Positions 45,290-55,800 of a stretch of 64,000 bases of DNA are shown piece by piece. The notes below the pieces were generated by a model, which did no database searches, had not been told where the DNA came from, and worked only from the letters and a program-made list of their open reading frames with translations. The DNA comes from Opitutia bacterium (GTDB lineage Bacteria; Verrucomicrobiota; Verrucomicrobiia; Opitutales; JABJCN01), in NCBI GenBank assembly GCA_018668635.1, contig JABJCN010000076.1, forward strand, positions 1 through 64,000. The letters run 5' to 3'. Positions within the stretch are counted from its first letter, which is position 1. The number at the start of each line of letters is the position of its first letter. Both the position numbers and the translations under genes were made by a program.

Positions 45290-45312
45290 GTTGAGTTTGT
45301 ACTGAACTCAAC
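45290..45312 (+). promoter_or_regulatory. Perfect hairpin directly before the start codon of the TPR-peptidase gene
   Basis: GTTGAGTT (45290-45297) and AACTCAAC (45305-45312) form a perfect 8-bp stem with a 7-nt loop. The ATG follows 2 nt later at 45315. The hairpin covers the place where a ribosome-binding site would be, and no Shine-Dalgarno is visible. It could limit translation or serve as an operator. Confidence 0.55.
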
Positions 45313-45314
45313 AG

Positions 45315-47843
45315 ATGAAATGCCAATTAACACAACTATTTTTTCTATTTTGGCTTTTTTTATCGAGGGTTGATGCCGAAGTGGTACTGGAGGATGTCCA
45401 GCAGTTGTTCCTTTCAGGTGAATACGAAACCTGCCTAACGCAGATACAAAAAGCCCGGGGCGACGGGGGAACGGGAGTCGAGTGGGACTTGATTAAGGGT
45501 CATTCGCAACTCGCATTGGGGCAATATAAGCCAGCTTTGGAAGAGATGGGGACGGGGTTGCGACGGCACTCTTTCAGTTTGCGCTCAATTTGGCTCACAC
45601 ATGAAATTTACATCCACAATGGAGATGTGGAGCAGGCACGGGCTCAGTTGGATCGCATATATAGACTTGGAGGTAATTTCCACATCAACTTCTGGAATCC
45701 CCCTGATCTGGTAATACTGGGTCGCACCCTACTAAAGCTGGGTGCGGAGCCCCGAATGGTACTGGAGAACTTTTATGACGAGGCAATTAAATCGGACCCC
45801 AACTGCATCGATGCATATATTGCATCCGGGGAACTGGCTTTGCTTAAGGAGGACTTCGGTCTGGCAAAAACACAGTTCGAAAAGGGATTAAAAAGATTCC
45901 CGGAGGAACCTGCCCTAATGCTGGGCATGGCCCGGGCATATTTCCACGAGGATCGGAACAGGATGCTGGCATTTCTACAACAAACACTGGCAGTTAACCC
46001 AAGGCTTGCACCCGCACGAATTCTGTTGGCCGAGCACCTGGTGGATGCAGAACAATTTGCAGCCGCAGCCCAAGAAGCAGATACCATTCTGGATACCAAC
46101 CCACGAAATGAGCATGCATGGGCCTGCTTTGCACTACTGGCAGAACTGCGGCACGATACTGCATCAGCAAAGGAATTAAGGAAAATAGCATTGGCGAACA
46201 GGCCAAAGGGGCCACGTGTGGATTATTTCATAGGGCGAAAGCTTTCACAAAAGTATTTATTCAAGGAGGGATCGGGCTATCAGCGCAAGGCCCTCGAAAT
46301 GGACCCTGAATTTCTTCCTGCCAAGGTGCAGCTTTCACAAGACCTCCTGCGTCTAGGCAAGGAAAACGAGGGATGGAAACTTGCCAGGGAGGTAAACGAG
46401 GTAGATGCCTATAACGTAACAGCATTCAATCTCACCAACCTTGAAGAGAATATTGCAAAATTTGCGATAATAGAGAACGAGCACTTTGTCATTCGTATGG
46501 AAAAGAAAGAAGCGGAAATCTATGGGACGGAAGTGGAGGAACTCCTCATGGAGGCGCGAAGTGTCCTTAACACAAAATACGGACTCATTTCAAAGGCGCG
46601 CACCGTAGTGGAAATCTTCCCAGAACAAGAAGACTTTGCAGTACGAACCTTTGGAATGCCGGGAGGTGCTGGCTACCTTGGTGTATGCTTTGGAAGTCTC
46701 ATTACGGCAAATAGCCCAGCCTCAATCGCAGTTGGTGGCCGACACAACTGGAAGGCCATTCTCTGGCATGAATATTGCCACGTTGTGACACTTAGCCTGA
46801 CTGGAAACCGTATTCCCCGGTGGCTCAGTGAAGGCATTTCCGTGCACGAGGAAATGAAACGCAACCCGGCATGGGGCCAGCATATGGACCGACGCTATCA
46901 AGAAATCATTAAACGAGGCGAACTGACACCTGTAAGCCAGTTGACTGCAGCATTCATGAAGGCACCAAACCCAGTGTACATGATGTTTGCCTACTATGAA
47001 TCAGCCTTGGTCGTCAATTTTATCGAGGAACGCTACGGTTTGAGCTCTATAAAAAATATTCTAACAGACCTTGGTGCAGGCGTGAATATCAATCAAGCAA
47101 TAGAAAATCACACTGCCCATATGGAGAAGATTGACTCTGAGTTCCAGAAATATGCTGAAAAACTGGCAGGTCAATATGCAGAAAAGATGGACCCCGAAAC
47201 TCCAGGTTTAGAAATAATGAAGGATAACGAAGCCCTGTCCAACTGGATGAATGACCATCCTGACAGTCTCTTTACACTCAGTAAAAACGTTACCCAGCTT
47301 TTTAAAGACAATAGTTGGGCTGAGGCACTCCCGATCCTTGAACGGTGGATCGAGTTGAATCCCGATCAACGCGATGCCAAAGAAAATGCCTACATTCTTC
47401 TGGCCGAGGCTTACAGAAAACTGAATGACCCCACCAATGAACTGGCAACCCTCCAGCGTGTGGCAAAGCGATCCAGCGATGCAGTCGACATATATAACAG
47501 GATGATGGAGCTCGGCATACAAAAGAAGGACTGGCCATTGGTGGAGCGCAGTGCCCGCAGTTTTCTGGAAGTGAATCCACTGGTACCTGACCCACACAAG
47601 AATCTGGGTCGATCCTGTGAGAAGCAGAATAAAACCTTGGACGCCATTAAGGCCTACCAGAATCTGCTGGAACTTGATCCGACCGATCCCGCAGATGTGC
47701 ACTTTCGTCTGGGTAGACTATTAAAAAACAAAGACCCAAAGGCTGCACGCAAACAAATCCTACAAGCACTTGAAGAGGCGCCAAGGTTTCGAGCAGCCCA
47801 CAAACTTTTGCTGGAATTTCCTGAGAAAAATGGAAATGAGTGA
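45315..47843 (+). CDS. Exported TPR protein with gluzincin metallopeptidase domain
   Basis: An 842-residue protein with a signal peptide (QLTQLFFLFWLFLSRVDA). TPR-like repeats fill about 30-360. A peptidase_MA-like metallopeptidase core has HEYCH at 485-489 in AILWHEYCHVVTLSL, the downstream acidic ligand region RWLSEGISVHEE, and a C-terminal helical part (NPVYMMFAYYESALVVNFIE). A second set of TPRs follows (about 640-840). HExxH proteins of this fold are zinc peptidases; the TPRs probably select protein partners in the periplasm. It is the first gene of the MoxR-centred cluster and has an unusual hairpin at its start codon. Confidence 0.82.
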   Translation: MKCQLTQLFFLFWLFLSRVDAEVVLEDVQQLFLSGEYETCLTQIQKARGDGGTGVEWDLIKGHSQLALGQYKPALEEMGTGLRRHSFSLRSIWLTHEIYIHNGDVEQARAQLDRIYRLGGNFHINFWNPPDLVILGRTLLKLGAEPRMVLENFYDEAIKSDPNCIDAYIASGELALLKEDFGLAKTQFEKGLKRFPEEPALMLGMARAYFHEDRNRMLAFLQQTLAVNPRLAPARILLAEHLVDAEQFAAAAQEADTILDTNPRNEHAWACFALLAELRHDTASAKELRKIALANRPKGPRVDYFIGRKLSQKYLFKEGSGYQRKALEMDPEFLPAKVQLSQDLLRLGKENEGWKLAREVNEVDAYNVTAFNLTNLEENIAKFAIIENEHFVIRMEKKEAEIYGTEVEELLMEARSVLNTKYGLISKARTVVEIFPEQEDFAVRTFGMPGGAGYLGVCFGSLITANSPASIAVGGRHNWKAILWHEYCHVVTLSLTGNRIPRWLSEGISVHEEMKRNPAWGQHMDRRYQEIIKRGELTPVSQLTAAFMKAPNPVYMMFAYYESALVVNFIEERYGLSSIKNILTDLGAGVNINQAIENHTAHMEKIDSEFQKYAEKLAGQYAEKMDPETPGLEIMKDNEALSNWMNDHPDSLFTLSKNVTQLFKDNSWAEALPILERWIELNPDQRDAKENAYILLAEAYRKLNDPTNELATLQRVAKRSSDAVDIYNRMMELGIQKKDWPLVERSARSFLEVNPLVPDPHKNLGRSCEKQNKTLDAIKAYQNLLELDPTDPADVHFRLGRLLKNKDPKAARKQILQALEEAPRFRAAHKLLLEFPEKNGNE

Positions 47844-47874
47844 AGACTCCCCATATTTGTAATCAACAGCACGT

Positions 47875-48789
47875 ATGATCCAATCTAAAAGACAAATTGA
47901 GCTATTTAGTGAACCCTCAACAGCCTTGGCGAAAAGAAGCAGCCCGTTACTTTCGTTGAGGAAGATAACTGAAAGTATTCAACTGTCCGGCAAGGTGTTT
48001 AAATACCTCTGCCTTATTCTAGTTCCCAGTCTACTATCCTCCCAACCATTTCTATCCAACCCACAATATGAACGTAATGGTGTACCCGACTGGAAGGTCA
48101 ATAAGCAGTTCGGGCACGATGTCTTCACTTTTGCGCGCGTCAAATATGCATCATGGAATGGCCGACATGGCAAGTGGGCCACTGACTATCCGGACAGTGA
48201 CCTCAACTTTAGCTATAGGCTTCAGCAGCTCACCTCTCTCCAAGTGGACCCGAATGGCAAGATACTGGAGCTCACGGACAAGGAGCTCGTAAACTATCCC
48301 TTCCTGTACATGATAGAACCCGGACACATTGAGCTAACTGGCGATGAGGTAAAGGCCCTTCGAAAATACCTGCTCAACGGCGGCTTTTTAATGGTGGATG
48401 ACTTCTGGGGTTCACAGGAATTTGATAATTTTGAATTCGAGTTCAAAAAGGTTTTTCCAAAACGAAAACTCATTGAGCTGGACCTTAAGCACCCAATATT
48501 CCATTGTGTCTTTGACCTCAAGGAAAAGCCTCAGGTTCCTGCGATCCAGATCGCACTGCAAGGTAGACCATATGGGATAACATGGGAACGGGGTGAGGAT
48601 GGTCGTGAAGTACACTACAAGGCAGTTTTTGATGACAAGGGGCGAATGATGGCCATCGTGTGCCATAATACGGACCTTGGGGATGGATGGGAACGGGAGG
48701 GAGAAAACCACTGGTACTTCAAGGAGTTTTCAGAAAAGTATGCCTACCCAATGGGTATAAACATCGTCTTCTACGCCATGACCCACTAG
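47875..48789 (+). CDS. DUF4159 protein, exported
   Basis: A 304-residue protein with a DUF4159 domain, an amidotransferase-like fold of unknown biochemical role. The N-terminus has about 40 extra residues before a membrane or signal segment (YLCLILVPSLLSSQPFL). The domain includes FTFARVKYASW, the AYPMGINIVFYAMTH end and ICHNTDLGDGWE-type sequence (VCHNTDLGDGWEREGENH). DUF4159 genes usually accompany MoxR, DUF58 and vWA genes, as here. It lies 31 bp after the TPR-peptidase gene and 31 bp before moxR. Confidence 0.85.
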   Translation: MIQSKRQIELFSEPSTALAKRSSPLLSLRKITESIQLSGKVFKYLCLILVPSLLSSQPFLSNPQYERNGVPDWKVNKQFGHDVFTFARVKYASWNGRHGKWATDYPDSDLNFSYRLQQLTSLQVDPNGKILELTDKELVNYPFLYMIEPGHIELTGDEVKALRKYLLNGGFLMVDDFWGSQEFDNFEFEFKKVFPKRKLIELDLKHPIFHCVFDLKEKPQVPAIQIALQGRPYGITWERGEDGREVHYKAVFDDKGRMMAIVCHNTDLGDGWEREGENHWYFKEFSEKYAYPMGINIVFYAMTH

Positions 48790-48820
48790 TCATACCACAG
48801 CCAATAACACCATTTAAATA

Positions 48821-49810
48821 ATGACTGATACCTACGAAAGCGAACGCGAGGCCGTTGAAGAATTGCGCGAGGCCCGAGCAAAACTCAAAACGGAACTCAA
48901 CAAAGTCATCATCGGGCAGGAATCCGTGGTTGACCACCTGCTGCTTGCCGTGTTCTCCGGCGGGCATTGCCTCCTAACCGGGGCTCCTGGCCTGGCCAAA
49001 ACATTGCTGGTGCAATCCCTGTCCCAACTTTTCAACCTAAGTTTCCAGCGCATCCAGTTCACTCCCGACCTAATGCCGGCAGATGTCACCGGAAGCGAAA
49101 TTCTCGAGGAAACTGACACCGGTCGCAAAATGTCTTTTGTGAAGGGCCCGATATTCGCCAACATGGTTCTGGCTGATGAAATCAACCGAACTCCGCCAAA
49201 AACACAGGCAGCTCTTCTGGAAGCGATGCAGGAGCATCATGTAACCGCTGCTGGCAGGACTCACAATCTACCCGAACCCTTCTATGTATTTGCCACCCAG
49301 AACCCCATTGAAATGGAAGGGACCTATCCCCTGCCGGAGGCTCAGCTTGACCGTTTCATGTTTAATCTGGTGGTGGATTACCTGCCTGAGAATGACGAGG
49401 TCGCTGTCGTCGCCCAAACCACCGCGGGCGATCCCCAACCCATCCAGCCAATTTTCAATGGAGAACAGATTCAAGCATTCCAAAGGGTGGTCCGCCAGGT
49501 TCCCATTGCCGAGGAGGTGGTACGCTATGCCGTTCGCCTGGCGGCTTCGTCCCGGCCGCAAACAGAAAATGCGCCAGATTTCATAAACGAATGGATCAGC
49601 TGGGGTGCCGGTCTGCGAGCGGCACAGAACCTCGTCCTTGGAGGGAAAGCACGGGCATTGATGGATGGTCGGACGCACGTTGTCCCTGATGACATTCGCA
49701 CACTGGCCAAGCCTGTCCTGCGTCATCGTATTCTCATCAACTATCGTGCCGAGGCCGAGGGCATCACAGTGGAAAGTGTTGTCGACAAGCTCCTTGAAGC
49801 CAATCTGTAA
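48821..49810 (+). CDS. MoxR-family AAA+ ATPase
   Basis: A 329-residue AAA+ ATPase of the MoxR family, chaperone-like enzymes that act with vWA proteins. Walker A is GAPGLAKT (54-61), Walker B MVLADEINRTPPKTQAALLE, sensor 1 FATQNPIEMEGTYPLPEAQ and arginine finger DRFMF. The sensor-2 region is GLRAAQNLVLGGKARALMDG. These residues are intact, so it should be active. It is followed by DUF58 and vWA genes, its usual partners. No Shine-Dalgarno precedes the ATG. Confidence 0.93.
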   Translation: MTDTYESEREAVEELREARAKLKTELNKVIIGQESVVDHLLLAVFSGGHCLLTGAPGLAKTLLVQSLSQLFNLSFQRIQFTPDLMPADVTGSEILEETDTGRKMSFVKGPIFANMVLADEINRTPPKTQAALLEAMQEHHVTAAGRTHNLPEPFYVFATQNPIEMEGTYPLPEAQLDRFMFNLVVDYLPENDEVAVVAQTTAGDPQPIQPIFNGEQIQAFQRVVRQVPIAEEVVRYAVRLAASSRPQTENAPDFINEWISWGAGLRAAQNLVLGGKARALMDGRTHVVPDDIRTLAKPVLRHRILINYRAEAEGITVESVVDKLLEANL

Positions 49811-49846
49811 CAATTTTCCTGAAGCACGGGACGGGAACTCTCTTTA

Positions 49847-50767
49847 ATGGCCGCCAAGTCAGAGCTCATCGACCCCGCTGCCCTCATGCGCATTCGCTCA
49901 CTTGAGTTCCGAGCGAAAATTGTTGTCGAAGGCTTCCTTAGAGGAATCCATCGTAGCCCCTACCACGGCTTCTCTGCAGAATTTACGGAATATCGCCAAT
50001 ACATCCCCGGCGAGGATACCCGCTATCTTGACTGGAGGCTATATGCACGTAGCGACCGATTTTACATTAAAAAATTTGAGGATGAGACCAATCTCCGATG
50101 CCACTTTCTTTTGGACCACAGTCGCTCCATGGCATATGGTCCCGGTGGCTATACCAAAGCAGACTACGGTGCCACGCTTGCTGCCACGCTTGCCTATTTT
50201 CTCAATAAGCAAGGCGATGCCGTCGGATTAGCCACATTTGACGCCAAGATAACGGACTATCTGCCCGCCCGGAATCGTCCCGGCCATTTCCGACAGCTAA
50301 TGCTAGCTCTTGAAGGTGCCCCTCAAGGAACACGGACAGATCTCGTATCGCCACTGCAACACATGGCACAAATTCTGAAGCGCCGAGGTGTGGTGGTTTT
50401 GATCTCAGACCTACTGGCTCCGTTGGACGAACTGGATAAACACCTCGGACACCTGCGGGCAAGAGGTCACGAACTCCTCATCTTCCAAATCCTGGACCGA
50501 TCCGAACTGGAATTAAAACTAGAGGGGCCTCGCCTCCTTCAAGACATGGAAACCGACAAAGATCTCTTCATCGACCCGAAGCAGGCAGCACCACGCTACC
50601 GCGAAAAACTCGAGGCCCATCTGGATGGCATCCGAAAGATATGCGCAACCCACGGAATTCAGCACCAACTACTCCCCTCAGACCAACCGCTTGAATTGGC
50701 CCTGATGGAATTCCTTCGTAATCGGGGCCGACGAAGTCGCATGACTCGCGCCCGCCAACCTGCATAA
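49847..50767 (+). CDS. DUF58 protein (vWA-like, MoxR partner)
   Basis: A 306-residue soluble DUF58 protein. The N-terminus has RSLEFRAKIVVEGFLRGIHR, SPYHGFSAEFTEYRQYIPGE, and DTRYLDWRLYARSDRFYIKK, the diagnostic DUF58 stretch. A vWA-like fold with LLDHSRSMAYG (an incomplete metal site) follows, then VVVLISDLLAPLDEL. It works with MoxR ATPases in many bacteria. It starts 36 bp after moxR and ends 28 bp before the vWA membrane gene. Confidence 0.92.
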   Translation: MAAKSELIDPAALMRIRSLEFRAKIVVEGFLRGIHRSPYHGFSAEFTEYRQYIPGEDTRYLDWRLYARSDRFYIKKFEDETNLRCHFLLDHSRSMAYGPGGYTKADYGATLAATLAYFLNKQGDAVGLATFDAKITDYLPARNRPGHFRQLMLALEGAPQGTRTDLVSPLQHMAQILKRRGVVVLISDLLAPLDELDKHLGHLRARGHELLIFQILDRSELELKLEGPRLLQDMETDKDLFIDPKQAAPRYREKLEAHLDGIRKICATHGIQHQLLPSDQPLELALMEFLRNRGRRSRMTRARQPA

Positions 50768-50795
50768 ATCCACTCTCCACACTTTTAATTAAAAC

Positions 50796-52889
50796 TTGAG
50801 TCTACTTTTCCCACTCTACCTCCTTGGTGCTGCAGCGATCGTATTGCCCATCATTCTGCACCGCCGGAGACAACGTCCTGACGAAAAGACGGCATTCAGT
50901 TCGTTGATGTTCCTTGAAGCCTCTCCGCCACGGATAAAAACCCGAAGCCGACTCGAGAACCTGCTTCTACTGATACTTCGCTGCCTCGCTTTCCTCCTTC
51001 TGGCCCTTTGCTTCACACGTCCATTTCTTCCCTTTAAAAGCCAGCACCCAGGCGGAGAACCCGGGCAACGAACCGTGCTTCTAGTGGATACAAGCGCCTC
51101 AATGCGCAGGGAAGGCATGCAGGAAACCATTCGCCAACGTGTTTCTGAAACCCTGGAAAGCCTGTCCAACAAGGACCGGTTGGCTGTGATGACCTTCAGT
51201 AATAAAGTCCATCGCTTGGTTGACTACCCCGAAACCACTGGAATCACAAAGGAAAAACGCGATGAACTGGTCATGCAAAGACTGGCTGGCGCAAATCCAG
51301 ATTGGGGAGGATCCCAACTCGGCACGGCACTTGTTGCTGCGGTTGAAGCGATAACAGAAGACGAGGCCCGTGAAGGCATAGATGCATCAAATGGAGGTAA
51401 AATTCTTCTCCTGAGTGACTTGCAGCAAGGCTCTGTCCTTGAAGAACTGAATACCTTCCATTGGCCGGAAAATGTAACCGTCGCCCTTGAACCTGTTGAA
51501 GCGGATGCGACCTCCAACGCCGGACTACTCCTTGCCGCATCCAGCGAAGATGCAAATGACATGAAAAAAAACCGGACACAAGTACGCATATGGAACGCCG
51601 CAGACTCAGAAACCGATAAATTCACACTTGCATGGCAGGGCAATGGAGGTGAAGCGGAAATCTACGTTCCCGCCGGGAGAAGCCGCGTGGTCCGGGCTCC
51701 GGCTAAACCAGGCCCAGGCGCATCTGTGCTCCTTCTTTCCGGCGATGAAGAAGAGTTCGACAACCGCCTTCACATCGCACCCCAACGGCCTCGCCCGATC
51801 AATATCGTCTACGTGGCAAATCAACCGGAAAACGGCCCGCAAGGCTCCCTATTCTATCTGCAAAAAGTCTTTCAACCCTCGAGGTTTCTCCTTCCCAAGG
51901 TCACTGCTTTCAGCCAACTACCCAAACCGGAGGATTTCCGCGCAACCGATGTACAGCTTGCAATTGCGGAAAGCCCGATTGCCGAGGTTAACCTCGAACC
52001 ACTGAAGCAATACCTCGCGGCAGGTCGCAAACTATTATACATTCTCAACGATGAGAACGACCTGGGGGGGCTGCAGCAACTTGCCAACCTAAAGAGTGAA
52101 CCCCTGCCTGTTCTGGAAAAACCCAAAACGGCAGCGGGTCAATACCAGCTTATAGAGGAACTGAATACCCGACATCCCGTACTCACCTCTTTTGCAGAAC
52201 CTCGTTATCGCGATTTTACCAAGGTCCATTTCTGGAAGCACCGCACATGGCCGGAATCTGCCTTCGCATCTGCAAATGTACTGGCTCGTTTTGACAACGG
52301 AAGCCCAGCCCTTGTTGAAATTCCAACTGGTAAAGGCAGCATACTCCTCCTAACCTCCAGTTGGCGACCGGAAGACAGCCAACTTGCCGTCTCCACAAAA
52401 TTCGTCCCACTACTATTCTCTATCCTTGAGTACAGTGCCGGACGTCTTGCCCAAAAGGCAAGATTCGCCACCGGGGATGCTGTGCCAATCCCGCAAAACC
52501 CCGTGGCCACGGCCATCGTGAAGCCCGATGGCAAACGCATCACCATAAACAAGGGACAGGAAACATTTGCCGGGACGGATACACCCGGAATCTATCGTAT
52601 GGTAACGTCGGAAGGGGAATTGCCTTTTGCCGTAAATATCCCGCCGGAAGAAAGCCGGACCCAACCGATGGCCCCAAAACAACTGGAGCAACTTGGGGTA
52701 CTTTTCCCAAATGTATCAACGGCCAAGCCTGACGAACCAACAAAAAAATCTCAGAAACCATTTGCGGAAATCGAGAATCAACAGAAACTATGGAAATGGC
52801 TCTTGGCCGCAGCATGTATCTTATTTCTAATGGAAACCTGGCTGGCAGGTCGGATGACACGAACGGCCCTAACGGCACAGGAAGGTTGA
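50796..52889 (+). CDS. BatA-type vWA membrane protein
   Basis: A 697-residue protein with two N-terminal membrane segments (about 4-20 and 56-75), separated by the conserved RRRQRPDEKTAFSSLMFLE. A vWA domain has the metal site LLVDTSASM (95-103). An amidotransferase-like part and one C-terminal anchor (LAAACILFLMETWLAG) follow. The layout matches the large vWA proteins that accompany MoxR-DUF58 pairs. The start is a TTG at 50796, needed to include the first membrane segment; the next in-frame Met is at residue 38. A hydrophilic C-terminal tail precedes the anchor. Confidence 0.85.
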   Translation: MSLLFPLYLLGAAAIVLPIILHRRRQRPDEKTAFSSLMFLEASPPRIKTRSRLENLLLLILRCLAFLLLALCFTRPFLPFKSQHPGGEPGQRTVLLVDTSASMRREGMQETIRQRVSETLESLSNKDRLAVMTFSNKVHRLVDYPETTGITKEKRDELVMQRLAGANPDWGGSQLGTALVAAVEAITEDEAREGIDASNGGKILLLSDLQQGSVLEELNTFHWPENVTVALEPVEADATSNAGLLLAASSEDANDMKKNRTQVRIWNAADSETDKFTLAWQGNGGEAEIYVPAGRSRVVRAPAKPGPGASVLLLSGDEEEFDNRLHIAPQRPRPINIVYVANQPENGPQGSLFYLQKVFQPSRFLLPKVTAFSQLPKPEDFRATDVQLAIAESPIAEVNLEPLKQYLAAGRKLLYILNDENDLGGLQQLANLKSEPLPVLEKPKTAAGQYQLIEELNTRHPVLTSFAEPRYRDFTKVHFWKHRTWPESAFASANVLARFDNGSPALVEIPTGKGSILLLTSSWRPEDSQLAVSTKFVPLLFSILEYSAGRLAQKARFATGDAVPIPQNPVATAIVKPDGKRITINKGQETFAGTDTPGIYRMVTSEGELPFAVNIPPEESRTQPMAPKQLEQLGVLFPNVSTAKPDEPTKKSQKPFAEIENQQKLWKWLLAAACILFLMETWLAGRMTRTALTAQEG

Positions 52890-52892
52890 TCA

Positions 52893-55800
52893 ATGCTTGA
52901 AAGACATCTAAGGATTCGCCTGCGACCCATATCCGAACGTGCCCGGATGTTGGACCTATGGAAGAATCTGGGATGGGGATGGAGCCTCGCATTCTTTGCC
53001 GCCTTTGGGCTTTACTGGCTACGTTCTCATGGGGAACCCCATTCGTTTACATGGCTGGCTGTTGTGTTAATCCTTGGCGTGAGCGGAACCGGCATTGCCT
53101 TTTACCGCTTCACCCGATTCTCCCTGAATTTTAAACAAATCGCCGAGACACTGGCAGAGAAACATCCGGAGGTCCGTTCCATGCTGATGGCTGCTGTCGA
53201 GCAGAAGTCCAATAAAGAGGATGGCCAACTGAACTACCTGCAGGAATGTGTCCTTGAAGAGGCAATTCAACATGCCAAGACAAACCGCTGGATTCAGACA
53301 ATCAGTAGCCAGAAGCTCCTCTACACGGCTAGCTTCAGCCTTTGGATGGGTATCGGTTTCCTCTTCTTTATTTATCAGTTGATCATTCTGGATCCAGGAG
53401 CAATCAATGCATCACCTCAATTGACTGCCGATGAAAACGCTGTGGTATCGGACACACCCCTGTACAAAGTCACGGTGGAACCCGGCGATGCCGAAGTTGA
53501 AAAAGGTTCCGGACTGGTGGTAATGGCCAGATTTGAGGGAGGCGTACCTGAGTCCGCAACCCTCATACTGGGCGAAGGCAAGGAACAGGAACTTCGATTA
53601 TCCATGACTCGCAACCTCGGGGACCCAATCTACGGCGTACGCATTTCTGAAATCACCGGCAACAACACCTACCGAATTGAATTCCCAGAAGGCCAATCCG
53701 AAACCTTCCAAATCAATACTTATGAACATCCATCCCTCCTGGTTGCTGATGCCCGTATTACCCCGCCGGAATATACCCAGCTACCCGTTAGGGAAATGAA
53801 GGATGTACGAACTGTCAGCCTGCCAGAAGGGGCCAATGTCACCTTCACCTTTACCCTGAACAAACCCGTCATGGGGGCATGGCTATCCCCGAAGGATGGT
53901 GAGCCTGTCCGACTTGAGCAGGATGCCGATGTCGCCAACCTCTACACGGCCAGCCTGAGCCCGCCCAAGTCCATTCGCTACCAACTGGACCTCATGGATG
54001 ATGATGGTCGACGCAATAAGCTGCCACCACGCTTCAGTATCGATATTATCCCCAATAAGATTGCGAAGTTAAAGGTTCTCTTTCCCCGAGGAGACAAACG
54101 GGTGTCTCCCCTCCAGGAAATTGAGTTCGAGGCTGAGATCTCAGATGATTTCGGACTCGGGACCTATGGACTGACCTACACCCTGCCCGGGGTATCCACC
54201 AAGGAATTGATTCTCAGTCAAACAGAAGAATCTCCGGTCTATAAGGCAAAAGCACGTCACCTCCTTGCCTTGGAAGAACTCAATGTGATGCCTGACCAAC
54301 TACTGACTTGGTATTTCTGGGCCGAGGACAGGGGGCCAAATGGACAGCCCAGACGACATGAAGGGGATATGTATTTTGCCGAGGTTCGCCCGTTCGATGA
54401 AATCTACCGCGAAGGGATGTCCCAGAGAAGCGAGGAGATGCCCGGAACCGAAAAAAAGCAACTTGCAGATAAACTGGCCAACCAGCAGAAGCTCATCATT
54501 AACGCGACTTGGAAACTAAAGCGACAAGCAGAAGATGTGATACCCAAAACATTTCTTCAGGATGTTGAACTGATTCGCCAGTCCCAAGCTCAACTCCAGC
54601 AGGAAACAGAGGAGGCAATGGAACAATTTGATGACCCGGAGGTCGCCGAAGATCTGGGGAAAGCCGCCAATTTCATGCAGACAGCCATGGATGAACTGGA
54701 GAATGCCGCCGACAATAACAAGGCCAAGCCACTGGAACCAGCCCTGACTGCAGAACAGCAAGCCCTTGCACAGTTGCTAAAGCTTCGCGCCAGGGAGTTT
54801 ATTGTCTCCCAGTCTCAGCAAGGAAAAGGAAAGGGACAATCCAGTCAAAGTCAGCGTAACGAGGAACAACTCCGCAACCTCGACATCAAAAAGAAGGAAC
54901 AACGCTATGAAACCGCCAACCAAAACCAGCAGCAGGACCAGGAAAAACGTGAAGATCACCAAGCCCTCAGTCGCTTGAAGGAACTCGCACAGCGCCAAAA
55001 CGACCTTGCCGAAAAGCTAAAGGACCTCCAGACAGCCCTGCAGGAGGCCAAGACCGAGGAAGAACGCAAGGAACTTGAACGGCAACTAAAACGTCTTCGT
55101 GAAGAACAACGCCGCATGCTCGCCGACCTTGATGGACTTCGCCAAAGGGTACAGCAACCCGAAAACCGCGAACGCAACCAGCAGGCCAGCAAACAACTGG
55201 AAAAGACCCGCGAGAAAATGACGGAGGCCGCAGAGGCACTCCAGAAACGCAACCTCGACAAGGCGGTCAACTCCACCACTCGTGCCCAGCGAGACCTGGA
55301 GGATTTGCGGGACGAATTCCGCAAAAAAGTATCCAGTCGTTTCTCTGAGGAAATGAGAAAGATGCGAAAAGATGCAGACAAGTTGGACGAGGAGCAAAAA
55401 CAGCTTAGCAAGGACCTCCAGAATCAACGTAAGGCAAAGGGACGAAAGCTCGTTGATGACCAGGGAGACGAAAAGCTCGCCGACCGCGCACAGGAACAAA
55501 AGGCCCGGACCGGGGAAATAATCAAGCAGATGCAGGAGATAACCGAGCAATCTGAAACCTCGGAGCCCCTTCTCTCCCGCAAACTCTACGAATCCCTCCG
55601 ACGCAACGGAAGCGGCAAACTTGAAAAGAATCTGGAAACCACCAGCGAACTTCTCCGGCGAAGTTTCCTGCCACAAGCCGAGGAAACAATGCAAGCGGCA
55701 GACAAGGGTGTCGAGCAACTACGGAAGGATGTGGAAGACGCGGCCAGCAGTGTTCTCGGTGATCCCAAGGAATCCCTGCGTCGCGCGAGACAGGAACTTG

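Noticed and set aside
54967-55718. Overlapping minus-strand open frames inside the giant coiled-coil gene
   Set aside because: These arise from the repetitive Gln/Glu/Lys codons of the coding strand and have unlikely compositions.
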